A DNA stretch of 64,000 bases, taken from assembly GCF_022827545.1 (NCBI RefSeq), contig NZ_CP094669.1:5201001-5265000 (forward strand). The letters are read 5' to 3'. A program made the translations under genes and the position numbers. Below, one piece after another: positions 23,308-32,311 of this stretch. Source of the DNA: Hymenobacter tibetensis. GTDB lineage: Bacteria > Bacteroidota > Bacteroidia > Cytophagales > Hymenobacteraceae. Position 1 is the stretch's first letter, and each line of letters starts with the position of its first letter. The notes beneath the pieces are model-generated. The model did no database searches. It saw only the letters and a program-made list of their open reading frames with translations, and was not told the origin of the DNA.

Positions 23308-26300
23308 CGGGCGGCCTCCTCTCCTGCTGGCTGGCCGAAGCCAATGATGCGGTTCACCGGGCCGTTGGTCCACTCGTGGCGCAGCACGGCTGTGCTAGCG
23401 GCAACAACGGGCTGCCCCGCGTGGCGCACCGTCAGTTGGCTATCTGGCGTAACTACCCCGAGGCGCGTGGCGCGGGCTCCAAAGTGCTGCTCGAAAGCCA
23501 CTACATCTTCGGGCGCTACCGTAGCCACAAATCGGGAGTGCGACTCCGAAAACAGCTGCACGTGCACCGGCAAGCCTTCCAACAAATCAACCGTGGCGCC
23601 GTAACCGTGGCCAAACGTGGCTTCCGCCAGCGCAACCGCCAAGCCGCCATCCGACAGGTCGTGGCAGGATTGGATGAGGTGCTGATCGTTGGCTTGGCCC
23701 ATGAGGGTGTAGAGTTCCTTGGCCTTGTCGAAGCGCACTTGCGGCACGTTGGCACCTAGCTCGCCGAACAGCTGGTAGAACTCCGAGCCGCCAAGTTCGT
23801 CGTAGGTTTCCCCTAGTAGATAAATGACGTCGTCGGCCTGCTTGAAGTCGGAGGTGATGGTGTGGCGGACGTCTTCAATCTTGGCCGTCATCGAATACAG
23901 AACGGTAGGCGGCACGGAGATTTTCACGCCGTCGGCCTTGAAGTCGTTCTTCATCGAGTCCTTGCCGCTGGTGAGCGGGATGCAGTAAGCGGCCGTGGCG
24001 TCGCGCAGGGCTTCGCACATCCGTACCAGCTTGGCTAGCTTGAGCTTACCATCAGGGTTGGTGGTGGCATCGTACACCGAATCAGGTACGCAGAAGTTGT
24101 CGTTGACGGACCAGAAGTTGCCGTCGCCGTAGCTTAGGTTGGGCAACTTGCCGCCCACCGCTACAATCTGGCGCACCGCCTCATCAAAAGCACCAGCCGA
24201 CATGTGGTAGGCGTCCAAATCACCGAAGCGAGGCAAGATTCCGTTGCTCACGGCCACGCCTTCCCAACTCTCGAAGTTGAAGCGCACCACGGCGGCGTCC
24301 TGCGGGGCTTGGCCCGTGGCCCCCATCAACGGCTTGATGATGGTGCGGCCCTTCACCTCATGGTCGTACTGCCGAATCACCGACTCGCGCGAGCAGATGT
24401 TGAGGCTGCCGAGCAGGCGAGTGAGAACATCGGTGTAATCGGAAGTGGCGGGCAAAGTCGGCTCCGAAGCTTGGGGCTTGCTCCACTCGGCTTCCAGCAC
24501 CTTGCGCGGTACGCCGTTGTGCAGAAACTCCATGTTCAGGCGGGCCACCGAGTCGCCATCGAAGCGTACATCGAGGTAGCCATCGGCGGTGAAGTAGCCG
24601 ATGTCGGTCAACTCCACTTCCATTTCGCGGCCCAACGCCAGCAACTCGTCCATCTTGGCGGGCTCCACGGCCAGCGAGAAACGCTCCTGCGACTCACTCA
24701 CGAAAATCTCCCACGGCCGCAGCCCCGGATATTTCAGCGGTACTTTCTCCAGCTCCACCACGGCCCCGCCGCTGATAGTCGCCAGTTCGCCAATGCTGGA
24801 AGACAAGCCGCCCGCGCCGTTGTCGGTGCTGCACTTAATCAGGCCGCGGCGCGTAGCCAGTACCAGAAAATCCATGGCCAGCTTCTGCGTAATCGGCGAA
24901 CCAATTTGCACGGCCGTAGCCGGCGAGGTTTCGTCTAACTCGATAGAAGAGAACGTCGCGCCGTGGATGCCGTCTTTGCCCACCCGGCCGCCGGCCATGA
25001 TGATGCGGTCCTGCGCGTCAATCTTCTTCTCCCACGAGTCGAGGCCCGCTAGTTGCATCGGCATTACGGCACCAGTACCGCAGTACACCAGTGGCTTGCC
25101 CGCATACCGGTCGTCGAACACAATAGCGCCGTTCACCGTCGGTACGCCCGACTTGTTGCCGCCGTCCTCGATGCCCTTACGCACACCTTCGAAAATGCGG
25201 CGCGGGTGCAGCTGGTTGCTGAGCAGCGTACCGTTGAACTCAGGGTTGCCGAAGCACAGCACGTTGGTGTTGAACAGCAGCCGCGCGCCCCCGATACCAG
25301 TAGCCAGTGGGTCGCGGTTGTTACCCAAGATGCCCGTAATGGCCCCGCCGTACGGGTCAATAGCTGAGGGCGAATTGTGCGTTTCCACCTTCCACACAAA
25401 CAACGACTCGGGGTTGATGCGCACCGCGCCGGCGTTGTCGGAGAATACCTTAATCAGCCAGTCGTTGCCGTTGGCCCGCAGTTGGCGGTCCACTTCCGAC
25501 GTGGCATTTTTGATATAGGTTTTGAACAGGCCGTCGATTTCGTGCTCCTCGCCGGTGTCCGCGTCCTTGTACTTGATAACGGCACTAAACTCCTTGTGCT
25601 TGCAGTGCTCCGACCAGGTTTGGGCAATGATTTCCAGTTCGCAGTCAGTAGGATCAGCAGGCAGACCGGCAGCTTGGCGCTCGGGGGCAATGGCCACGTA
25701 ATGGTCGCGCACGGCCCGCATTTCCTCTAGGTTGAGGGCGTAGAGGTTGTCCTTCGAGAGCTGCACCAACTCGCTGTCCGCCAAGTTGGTGAGCGGCACG
25801 AGGTTGGTAATGGATTCGGCCCCACCACCGGGCCGCGGCGTGTAGTCGCGGATGTCGGTTATGGGGCCGGTTTCGAAGCGGTTGATGAGCTTGTTGCCGA
25901 GCAGTTCTTCGGCCAAGCGGCGCAGGCTACTCTCAGGCAGTTCGTGCTCCAGGAAGTAGAGCCGTTTGCTGAAGATGTGCTGCGTGTGCGTGTCGAGGGG
26001 CTGGTTCAGGAAGTCGCCGAGGGCGTTCTGCGCCGATATGCCTTCGTCGTCGGTCACGCCGGGCAGCTTGGCTACCAGGATGTAGCTCTTGTACGCGGGC
26101 TCGTGGCGGAACTCATCGAGGGCGACATCGTGCAGCACCGGGTCTTGCAGGCAGTGGGTCGCGAAGTCGCGCAGCTGCTCGTCGGTTACGGGGTAACGCA
26201 CCGTGTAGAGGGCGGTGCTTTGCACCCGGCCAGTCGTGAGGCCAAGGTGACGTTGGGCAACTTCTGCCACACGTTGGCCCTCGCCATCATGTTGGCCGGG

Positions 26301-26339
26301 CTTGAGCAGAAGCTGAATGGTTCTTTGGGTAGATTCCAA
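23304..26339 (-). CDS. purL: phosphoribosylformylglycinamidine synthase, synthetase subunit with fused PurS-like repeats
   Basis: Fourth step of IMP synthesis (FGAR to FGAM). The 1011-residue protein starts at TTG 26339. Residues of about 8-80 ('TIQLLLKPGQHDGEGQRV' onward) and about 88-165 ('SYILVAKLPGVTDDEGIS' onward, ending 'NKLINRFETG') are two tandem PurS-like units. They are followed by the PurM/PurL-type catalytic region with 'EIIAQTWSEHCKHKEFSA', 'KVETHNSPSAIDPYGGA', 'GGRVGKDGIHGATFSS' and 'HDLSDGGLAVALAEATF'. There is no C-terminal glutaminase, which is supplied by purQ. The layout lies between the small PurS+PurL+PurQ form and the single-chain enzyme. Confidence 0.95.
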   Translation of the reverse strand: MESTQRTIQLLLKPGQHDGEGQRVAEVAQRHLGLTTGRVQSTALYTVRYPVTDEQLRDFATHCLQDPVLHDVALDEFRHEPAYKSYILVAKLPGVTDDEGISAQNALGDFLNQPLDTHTQHIFSKRLYFLEHELPESSLRRLAEELLGNKLINRFETGPITDIRDYTPRPGGGAESITNLVPLTNLADSELVQLSKDNLYALNLEEMRAVRDHYVAIAPERQAAGLPADPTDCELEIIAQTWSEHCKHKEFSAVIKYKDADTGEEHEIDGLFKTYIKNATSEVDRQLRANGNDWLIKVFSDNAGAVRINPESLFVWKVETHNSPSAIDPYGGAITGILGNNRDPLATGIGGARLLFNTNVLCFGNPEFNGTLLSNQLHPRRIFEGVRKGIEDGGNKSGVPTVNGAIVFDDRYAGKPLVYCGTGAVMPMQLAGLDSWEKKIDAQDRIIMAGGRVGKDGIHGATFSSIELDETSPATAVQIGSPITQKLAMDFLVLATRRGLIKCSTDNGAGGLSSSIGELATISGGAVVELEKVPLKYPGLRPWEIFVSESQERFSLAVEPAKMDELLALGREMEVELTDIGYFTADGYLDVRFDGDSVARLNMEFLHNGVPRKVLEAEWSKPQASEPTLPATSDYTDVLTRLLGSLNICSRESVIRQYDHEVKGRTIIKPLMGATGQAPQDAAVVRFNFESWEGVAVSNGILPRFGDLDAYHMSAGAFDEAVRQIVAVGGKLPNLSYGDGNFWSVNDNFCVPDSVYDATTNPDGKLKLAKLVRMCEALRDATAAYCIPLTSGKDSMKNDFKADGVKISVPPTVLYSMTAKIEDVRHTITSDFKQADDVIYLLGETYDELGGSEFYQLFGELGANVPQVRFDKAKELYTLMGQANDQHLIQSCHDLSDGGLAVALAEATFGHGYGATVDLLEGLPVHVQLFSESHSRFVATVAPEDVVAFEQHFGARATRLGVVTPDSQLTVRHAGQPVVAASTAVLRHEWTNGPVNRIIGFGQPAGEEAAR

Positions 26340-26462
26340 AAGGGAAGTGGGTTATCTATTTTTCGGTTTCCCACGCGCCGCAACTGGCAGCCGTGAGGAA
26401 GCATACCCGCGCAGAGTACGCCGAAAATGCCTTGCTCCTGCGCCGGTTGCGCCGAAGTAGGT

Positions 26463-27068
26463 TTAAGAAAACGCTTTTTCCGGCCGACTGCCGGGCTTCA
26501 CCACCGGAATACCTGCCCGACACAGCGGGCAATCATCGGGTGCGTAGGTGGCCGCCGTTACCGACAGCAGTGCAAAGTTCGGAAAAGTTAGCTCAGCTTT
26601 CCCACCCGTCCGGTCAATTAAACTTGCCACGGCCAAAACTTTTGCGCCCAAGTGTTCCAACACGCGTGCTACTTCATTGGTGCTCTTGCCGGTAGTTACC
26701 ACGTCTTCGGCAATAACAATTGTCTGCCCCGGCTCCACCGTGAAGCCCCGGCGCAAAGTCATTTGTCCGGAATCGTCGCGCTCCGTGAAGATGCCTGGCA
26801 CCCCCAACTGGCGGGCCAACTCGTAGCCAATCACCACGCCGCCCATTGCCGGACCTACCACCACATCGGGCTGCAAGCCGGCGGCTCGCAACTGCTGAGC
26901 TAGCTCAGCCGCGGCCGGTCCAGCCAAATCGGGGCGCCGCAAGAAACGGGCGCACTGCACGTAGGTATCGGAATGCAAGCCGGAGGAAAGCCGGAAGTGG
27001 CCGCGCAACAGGGCGTCTTCCTGCACCAGTTGTTGCTCTAGCGTTTCGGGGGTAAGGGTGGTAGTCAA
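26463..27068 (-). CDS. pyrE: orotate phosphoribosyltransferase
   Basis: Makes OMP from orotate and PRPP. The 201-residue type I phosphoribosyltransferase has 'GHFRLSSGLHSDTYVQ' near the N terminus, 'DVVVGPAMGGVVIGYELAR' in pieces, and the PRPP-binding loop 'TIVIAEDVVTTGKST'. The start is TTG 27068, with no ATG available before conserved sequence. It lies between pyrF and purL on the same strand, 123 nt before purL, putting two PRPP-consuming pathways in one transcription unit or in adjacent ones. Confidence 0.95.
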   Translation of the reverse strand: MTTTLTPETLEQQLVQEDALLRGHFRLSSGLHSDTYVQCARFLRRPDLAGPAAAELAQQLRAAGLQPDVVVGPAMGGVVIGYELARQLGVPGIFTERDDSGQMTLRRGFTVEPGQTIVIAEDVVTTGKSTNEVARVLEHLGAKVLAVASLIDRTGGKAELTFPNFALLSVTAATYAPDDCPLCRAGIPVVKPGSRPEKAFS

Positions 27069-27141
27069 GAGGTGGTTAGTAGAACTTAGATGTGAGATTC
27101 AAGAAGTAAGAGTGACACGAGGCTCCGGCTGGCAGCCGGTG

Positions 27142-27903
27142 CTACACGCCTATTGGCCGCAGCTGGTTGATTTGAGCAGTTAGCTCTTTAGCTGCCGCCG
27201 CAGCATCCGAGGCCTGCCAGATAGCGCGCGAAGCGTTGATCAGAAGTCCCTGCCCGTCGGCGCGCAAGCCAGCGTTTAGCGTTGCCTCCAAGTCACCACC
27301 TTGAGCGCCGATGCCGGGCACCAAGAACCACTGCTGGGCGCTGATGCTCCGGATACGAGCCACGGCTTCGGCGTTGGTGGCGCCTACTACCAGCCCGATG
27401 TTGTGGTGTTGCTCGTTGAGTTCCTGTGCTACGCCGGTGGTATAGTCAGCTAAGGTGCCGCCTTGGGTGAGGGCTACGTCTTGCAAGGAATGAGCGGGTT
27501 TGTTAGACGTTTTGGCCAGCACGAACACCATCTTGCCTTCGCGGGCAAAGGGCACAATGGAATCGTCGCCCATGTAGGGGTTCACCGTCACCGAATCGGC
27601 CCCGATTACGTCGTAGGCAAAGCGGGCGTAATGGTCGGCGGTGTTGGCAATATCGCCGAACTTGCCGTCCAGAATCACCAGCGTCTCCGACGGAATCCGG
27701 CGTACTGTGCGCTGCAACAGCTCTACCCCACCCGGCCGGCTCAGAAAGAAGGCTAGGTTGGGCTTAAAGGCCGCGGCATATTTGGCAGTCTGCTCGATGA
27801 CTTCGGCCAAGCGGCTTTCCACTTGCGCATCGTCACCGACGGGGTCGAGCCCCACGCAAAGCAGGGAGTTAACTTGCTGAACGCGGGCAGTAAGTTTGTT
27901 CAT
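27142..27903 (-). CDS. pyrF: orotidine 5'-phosphate decarboxylase (type 2)
   Basis: Converts OMP to UMP, the last step of de novo pyrimidine synthesis. The start at ATG 27903 ('MNKLTARVQQ') gives 253 residues, the normal length for type 2 enzymes. A frame extending to 28059 overlaps the upstream gene and is rejected. Motifs are 'LLCVGLDP', 'FKPNLAFF' and the catalytic 'LVILDGKFGDIANT' with its Lys-x-x-Asp, then 'SVTVNPYMGDDS' and 'FLVPGIGAQGGD'. Its stop is 73 nt from pyrE. Confidence 0.95.
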   Translation of the reverse strand: MNKLTARVQQVNSLLCVGLDPVGDDAQVESRLAEVIEQTAKYAAAFKPNLAFFLSRPGGVELLQRTVRRIPSETLVILDGKFGDIANTADHYARFAYDVIGADSVTVNPYMGDDSIVPFAREGKMVFVLAKTSNKPAHSLQDVALTQGGTLADYTTGVAQELNEQHHNIGLVVGATNAEAVARIRSISAQQWFLVPGIGAQGGDLEATLNAGLRADGQGLLINASRAIWQASDAAAAAKELTAQINQLRPIGV

Positions 27904-27941
27904 TGGGTGGTAACTGAGAAGGTGGCTGCTCTGAATGAGGC

Positions 27942-28802
27942 TTAGCGGTTTACCGTGTTCGAGTTGGGTATTACGTGAGCACACTCGTGCGCCAAGCGCG
28001 CCGAGAGGCCAGGCTCCAGCCATTCGCCACTGGCTATCTGCACAGCCGAAGCACCGCACCGCAAATAGTCAGTAACGTGGGCGGCCGTAAACACCCCACC
28101 CGTTCCGAAGATGGGCAGCGTAATCCGCTCATCGTGGGCCAGTTCCCATACGCACCGCAAGGCCACGGCCCGCAAGGCTTCGCCCGACAACCCACCTACC
28201 AGGGGCTCGGCCGTGGCATCATCGGAGAGGTGCAAACCTTTCAAAACGTTGGTAGCGGCCAGCGCGGTAGCACCGCCCTCCTGGGCTCCCACCGCGAGGC
28301 TACGGATATGCTCGGGCCACGGTGGCAGTTTCACTACTACGGCGGATTCTGGTCCTAACTCGTCGCGCACGGCTTGGGTGGCTTCGCGCACGAACTTGGC
28401 GGTTAGGTCTTGTCCGTTTGCTGTATCGGGGGCGGCTATGTATACTTCTACTCCGGCTATTTGGTCGGCTACTTCGCGGGCCAGATAGCGGGCAATCTTG
28501 CGGAAGCCCGGTACGCCTGGCGCCGTAATGCTCACGAACACGGGCACGCCAAATCGGCGCAAATGGGGTAGGTGTTCATTGGCCAGAATTTCTGCGCTTT
28601 CGGTGCGCATATTAGTGGCGTTGAGCAGGGTTTGCTCGGCTACCTGCCAGACACCTTCCTCATACAGCCCAGGCTTGGGCTCCATGGTGACGGTTCGGGT
28701 GAAAATGCCGCCTAACCGCTCATAGCCAAGTCCGTCGGGCAAGTGCCAGTTGGCCGCGGCCAGACAAACGGGATTCTGCAAAGTGAGGGAACCGAGTTGC
28801 AT
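27942..28802 (-). CDS. dihydroorotate dehydrogenase-like protein
   Basis: This 286-residue TIM-barrel protein has clear PyrD features. The N terminus is 'LQNPVCLAAANW', and there is a lysine strand 'VVVKLPPWP' and 'NVLKGLHL'. 'GGLSGEALRAVALRCVWEL' and the FMN-phosphate loop 'IFGTGGVFTAAHVTDYLRCG' followed by 'ASAVQIAS' also fit. The context (pyrF and pyrE directly downstream) agrees. However, the substrate-binding motif usually written N-x-S-C-P-N reads 'YIAAPDTAN' here. The catalytic Cys/Ser loop is not recognisable either. It may be a divergent class 1 enzyme or have changed function, so no symbol is given. Confidence 0.7.
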   Translation of the reverse strand: MQLGSLTLQNPVCLAAANWHLPDGLGYERLGGIFTRTVTMEPKPGLYEEGVWQVAEQTLLNATNMRTESAEILANEHLPHLRRFGVPVFVSITAPGVPGFRKIARYLAREVADQIAGVEVYIAAPDTANGQDLTAKFVREATQAVRDELGPESAVVVKLPPWPEHIRSLAVGAQEGGATALAATNVLKGLHLSDDATAEPLVGGLSGEALRAVALRCVWELAHDERITLPIFGTGGVFTAAHVTDYLRCGASAVQIASGEWLEPGLSARLAHECAHVIPNSNTVNR

Positions 28803-29163
28803 AGCGTAGAAACTAAAAAGCCCGTCGGGCTGCGAAGGACTTTATTTCAAATATTGTGGGAGTGAAAATCTGCTGGGGCCCGACCCAACCTAGGATGGTA
28901 TAGTGGCGCAACCTGCAGCAAGCCATCTTAAGCAAACCATCTCGCCTTGCTACCGGCGTAGCGAGGTTGTTAGGTTATTACCGCCATCCGCTTGGACCGA
29001 CATTCAGTTTGCAGTTGCTGGCGTAAGCTAAAGCGAGGGTGGCAGCAGCTACCTTGGGAACGATGGTGAGAGTATCCATTGAGACTGACTGGCAATGTAG
29101 GTTGAGGACTAGACAGGGCGGCAATAGGTGGTGTGTGCCGAACACTTAAAATGGGCTAAGCAC
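28803..29163. other. intergenic region upstream of the pyr genes
   Basis: The region carries a small GC hairpin (AGCCCGtcGGGCT) just upstream of the pyrD-like start, within the likely leader. No perfect -7 box was found. A 33-codon minus-strand frame at 28978-29079 has no ribosome site and is not called. Confidence 0.35.
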
Positions 29164-29313
29164 AAAAAAACCGCTGCGGAAACCGGAGCGGCAAACGGGT
29201 TCAAAACCAGAAAAGCGAAAGAGTCAATGGAGGAAACGACCTTGCGGTTGTCTCGCAGGACAGCATTTTGCTCGGTCCCACGCTTCATCAAGCAAATTTT
29301 ATTTAAGTGAAGC
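29164..29313 (-). ncRNA. candidate small structured RNA
   Basis: A minus-strand unit of about 150 nt is bounded by a -7 box (29320-29327, TACTTTTG) and an intrinsic terminator. The terminator stem is CCGCT(29171-29175)/AGCGG(29187-29191) with inner CGG/CCG pairs, followed on the minus strand by seven T. Between them the RNA can form at least two hairpins: GGACcgAGC-aaaat-GCTGTCC and TGCG-agacaac-CGCA. A 68-codon frame overlaps it but has odd composition and its start lies at the expected transcript 5' end. I do not recognise a known RNA family; tmRNA, SRP RNA and RNase P signatures are absent. Confidence 0.45.
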
Positions 29314-29319
29314 ACGTCG

Positions 29320-29327
29320 CAAAAGTA
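29320..29327 (-). promoter_or_regulatory. -7 box TACTTTTG of the candidate small RNA
   Basis: A perfect TAnnTTTG on the minus strand places transcription start near 29313. Confidence 0.45.
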
Positions 29328-29736
29328 CCAAACCTTTTCCTGCTACCAAATATTCTAGTTATTTTTTTCGTAGCCTCAATGCAGTCACACGCTTACAGTA
29401 ATATTGGCAAGGCAGGTAATTCAAAGTGCCAAAATCTTGCACATACTGCTGAATATCAATGTTTTTATTCATGATACTATTCTCCTCACTGCATTATTGC
29501 TTCTTTCTATAGTGTAAGAAAAATTTTGACACAGCGCAACACACATTTTGAAAGCCCAAAGCAGCCTATTAGATTTGTGCAATTTAAAATCACACTTACT
29601 ATCACAGTATACTATAGAACATGACTAGAAGTGACTAAGGTGCAACTCCACCATGGAGCGCTATCAACTGAACTATTCATGGCGCATTAACAGAGTGATA
29701 ACCGACTTCAATTAATTCAATGCGCTTGGTAGGCGG
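29328..29736. other. AT-rich intergenic region
   Basis: About 400 bp with low GC. No convincing frame, hairpin or repeat was seen. It separates divergent transcripts. Confidence 0.35.
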
Positions 29737-29744
29737 TAACTTTG
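29737..29744 (+). promoter_or_regulatory. -7 box TAACTTTG
   Basis: A TAnnTTTG match lies 32 nt upstream of ATG 29777. Its position inside a longer potential frame (from 29720) shows that the shorter start is right. Confidence 0.5.
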
Positions 29745-29776
29745 CAGTTACAGTTTTGCGTCTTTTCGTTTTTTCT

Positions 29777-30334
29777 ATGAAACATTCCTTACTCACTTTC
29801 TTACTTATTGGTGTGTTGCTTTTCTCGAAAGCAGCTTATGCACAAGACTCTGCCTCCGGTGGCCCCATCCAGTACAACGAAAAAGTGCTGGACGACGAGG
29901 CTGAAGCTTCTGTGCTCTACAAACGTGCTATAGAGTGGAGCGAAAGTCACTTTGCATACACTCCTAAAGCCACTCTGAAGGCTGATGCCATCAAAGGAGA
30001 GCTACGGATGACCGGCACAGTAAAAATAAAGACGGCTACTACCTCGGGCCAAGTGCAGGAGCATCCCGTTCTTTTCGAGTTTAATTTTCACGCGCTTCCC
30101 GACGGTGGCTATGACTATAGCGTAGGGTTCTTTCGAGTAATTCTGGATACGCGCAAGCCCGATGAGACAGTACCCGTTGAGGAGTACATCACACAGCTTG
30201 GCATGGATCGGAACAACAGCCGCACCCATAATGACCGCCGCGTAACAGCTCAATCTAGCTCACTTGTTAGCGAAATAGCTATGTCTTTTCGTTCCTACAT
30301 GAACAGCCGCCCTGCCCCAGGCGCTATCGAGTAA
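29777..30334 (+). CDS. DUF4468-type secreted protein (second copy)
   Basis: The start is ATG 29777, immediately after a promoter box. The 185-residue product has a signal peptide ending 'SKAAYAQDS'. The mature part repeats the order seen at 11842-12393. It has 'EASVLYKRAIEWSESHF', then 'IKGELRMTGTVKIK', a strand 'HPVLFEFNFHALPDGGYDYS' and a C-terminal helix 'VSEIAMSFRSYMNSR'. It is a paralogue with clearly diverged sequence. The protein is probably periplasmic or on the outer membrane, with unknown function. It is flanked by AT-rich DNA on the left and converges with the acyltransferase gene. Confidence 0.75.
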   Translation: MKHSLLTFLLIGVLLFSKAAYAQDSASGGPIQYNEKVLDDEAEASVLYKRAIEWSESHFAYTPKATLKADAIKGELRMTGTVKIKTATTSGQVQEHPVLFEFNFHALPDGGYDYSVGFFRVILDTRKPDETVPVEEYITQLGMDRNNSRTHNDRRVTAQSSSLVSEIAMSFRSYMNSRPAPGAIE

Positions 30335-30434
30335 CCAAGCAGAACAGCCATTTTCGATAAGTTATACAGCCACCTCTCCTACGCCACATAGCCACTTAGT
30401 GTAAACTTGTGGCCGCCTGCTTCTTTTCTGCATC

Positions 30435-32162
30435 TCACCGCTCAAGTAAGCGATGCGTGCGGGCAGGTAGCTCGCGCGCATCTAGCAGCAAGAGGCCATC
30501 AAGTGCATTGCTGAAATTCGGATCAAGGTTGAAGCCAAGTAAGCGAGCGTTCTGTTTGAGGTATTGGCGCAACAGCACTGGGACCCCACTACCGCCGGGC
30601 TCCAGCCCACTAATAAATTGCTGTAAGTCTTGCAGATTGGACAGCCCAGTTTGAAGAAGATCTGGCGCTTCGCCGGTATTGAGTGGCTTGTATTGAAACT
30701 GCTTGCGTGGGCGCACATAAGCAGCTAATTCTACATCAAAGAAGTGACGAGACAGGTACTCTACCATCACCGCTTTGGAAGAGGCAGAAAACCGGTTGCT
30801 GATACTCACCGGTCCAATCAAATAACGATACTCGGGACGCTTCGCCAGATACTCGGCAATACCTTTCCAAAGCAGCGCCAATGGCATTGGCTGCCGCTGA
30901 TATTCCACTCGTACAAAGGAGCGGCCTAGCTCTAATGACTGGCGCAACACCGGGTTCAGTTCCTTTTTCAGCCGAAACAGAGAGTGCAAGTAAAAACCTC
31001 GTCGGCCATATTGCCGCAGAATAGCTCGCCCAAGTCCTAGCCGGTACGCGCCTACTAGCAGCTTTTTTTCGCGGTCATAGAGAAACAAATGCCGGTAATA
31101 CTCATCGTACGCATCGAGGTCAGTAGGTTGCTGAGTGCCTTCGCCTTCGCGCCGAAAGGTAAGTTCACGCAGGCGTCCTATCTCGCGCAACACATTCGGC
31201 AGCTCACACCGCTTGGCTACGTACACTTCCCATCGGCCGCTTATGAGTACGCACCGTCCCGGACGCAATGCCGTGATATCAGCCTCGATAAGCTCAGCTG
31301 CCGTTTCATTGATAACGGGAGGAACAGGCATAGGTGGCAGCATAGCTGCCAGATATCGCTCCGCAGAAGTCCCTAATGCGTAGACTCGCGCTCTGAGATA
31401 GGCTAGCCGGTCGTTGGCAGGAAGACGGTCAAGAACGGTCGGCGCCACAGGTAGCCCAATGCGGACCTGAATAGTTTGGCCGCGTTTGTTGAGCAGTTCA
31501 GCAGGAAGCCGAGCCGTGCGCAGCAATGGGTGCACCAAGCCTAAGAAACTGAAGCCGAGACTATTCTGCCCGCTCAGCCACACAGGTACCACTGGCACGC
31601 GAACTGCTCCCAACAACCGGCCAGCAGTAGGGTTCCAGGCAGAATCAATTGCTGGCCGGAATGGAATGGTGCTGTGGGCTACCTCACCGGCCGGAAAGAG
31701 CAGCAAAGGAATATCATTGTGTAAATGACGTAAGAGCCTCCGTACCCCTGGTACATTACGACCAGCCGCAGCCCGGTCTGGATCAACTAATACCACTTGC
31801 GCGGCCAGATGAGGTAATAGAGGAGCTAACAACTCGTTTGCGACTGCGCGCAGTTCTGGCCGCGCTTTGCCCAACACGTGCAGTAAGACCATGCCATCAA
31901 TAAGCCCACACGGATGGTTGGCAACAGCCACAAAGGCCCCGGCTGGCAGCCGTTGCAGTTCCTTTGGGTCGTATTGCACAGTGATGTCTAGCTGTTGGAG
32001 TAGTGACTCCACGAAGGCAAGTCCGTTTTCGTGCTGGCACTGCTCGTAGAGCTGCTGCAAATCACGTAGCTGGGCAAACTGCTCCCACAGCGGCCGCAGC
32101 AACTTGCGTGAACGGCGCAATGCAGCTGGCAACGAGAGGTGATGAGAAGACGAAAACTCCAT
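30435..32162 (-). CDS. fused PlsC-like acyltransferase / GNAT N-acyltransferase (OlsF/GlsF-like)
   Basis: The 575-residue protein fuses two acyltransferases. Residues of about 50-285 are a PlsC-like O-acyltransferase with the 'NHPCGLIDG' active site (His83, Asp89; the H-x5-D spacing is that of the hemolysin/OlsF branch). It also has 'LLLFPAGEVAH', equivalent to the FPEG motif. Residues of about 300-550 are an OlsB/GNAT-like N-acyltransferase with 'LGRSFVRVEYQRQ', 'LLWKGIAEYLAKRPEYRYLIGPVSIS' in pieces and a 'YLSRHFFD' region. Fused proteins of this kind make ornithine or glycine lipids (N-acylation then O-acylation of an amino acid). The amino acid used here cannot be read from sequence. It acts at the inner membrane. 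Confidence 0.8.
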   Translation of the reverse strand: MEFSSSHHLSLPAALRRSRKLLRPLWEQFAQLRDLQQLYEQCQHENGLAFVESLLQQLDITVQYDPKELQRLPAGAFVAVANHPCGLIDGMVLLHVLGKARPELRAVANELLAPLLPHLAAQVVLVDPDRAAAGRNVPGVRRLLRHLHNDIPLLLFPAGEVAHSTIPFRPAIDSAWNPTAGRLLGAVRVPVVPVWLSGQNSLGFSFLGLVHPLLRTARLPAELLNKRGQTIQVRIGLPVAPTVLDRLPANDRLAYLRARVYALGTSAERYLAAMLPPMPVPPVINETAAELIEADITALRPGRCVLISGRWEVYVAKRCELPNVLREIGRLRELTFRREGEGTQQPTDLDAYDEYYRHLFLYDREKKLLVGAYRLGLGRAILRQYGRRGFYLHSLFRLKKELNPVLRQSLELGRSFVRVEYQRQPMPLALLWKGIAEYLAKRPEYRYLIGPVSISNRFSASSKAVMVEYLSRHFFDVELAAYVRPRKQFQYKPLNTGEAPDLLQTGLSNLQDLQQFISGLEPGGSGVPVLLRQYLKQNARLLGFNLDPNFSNALDGLLLLDARELPARTHRLLER

Positions 32163-32311
32163 AAAGCTTGAGTAACATATTCCGGATATATACTAAATGG
32201 AATAGCTAACCAAACTTCAGAAAATTAGATTACTATCTTATTATGAGAGAGTTACTAGAATATTAAGATTTCTAGAAACGGGCAAGTTCCACTTCACTTA
32301 TTCCTCAAAAG

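Noticed and set aside
28978..29079. 33-codon minus-strand frame starting with ATG
   Set aside because: No ribosome site, no promoter and no conserved feature; length is within chance.
29109..29315. 68-codon minus-strand frame overlapping the candidate small RNA
   Set aside because: It starts at the expected transcript 5' end and reads through the terminator hairpin; composition is not protein-like.
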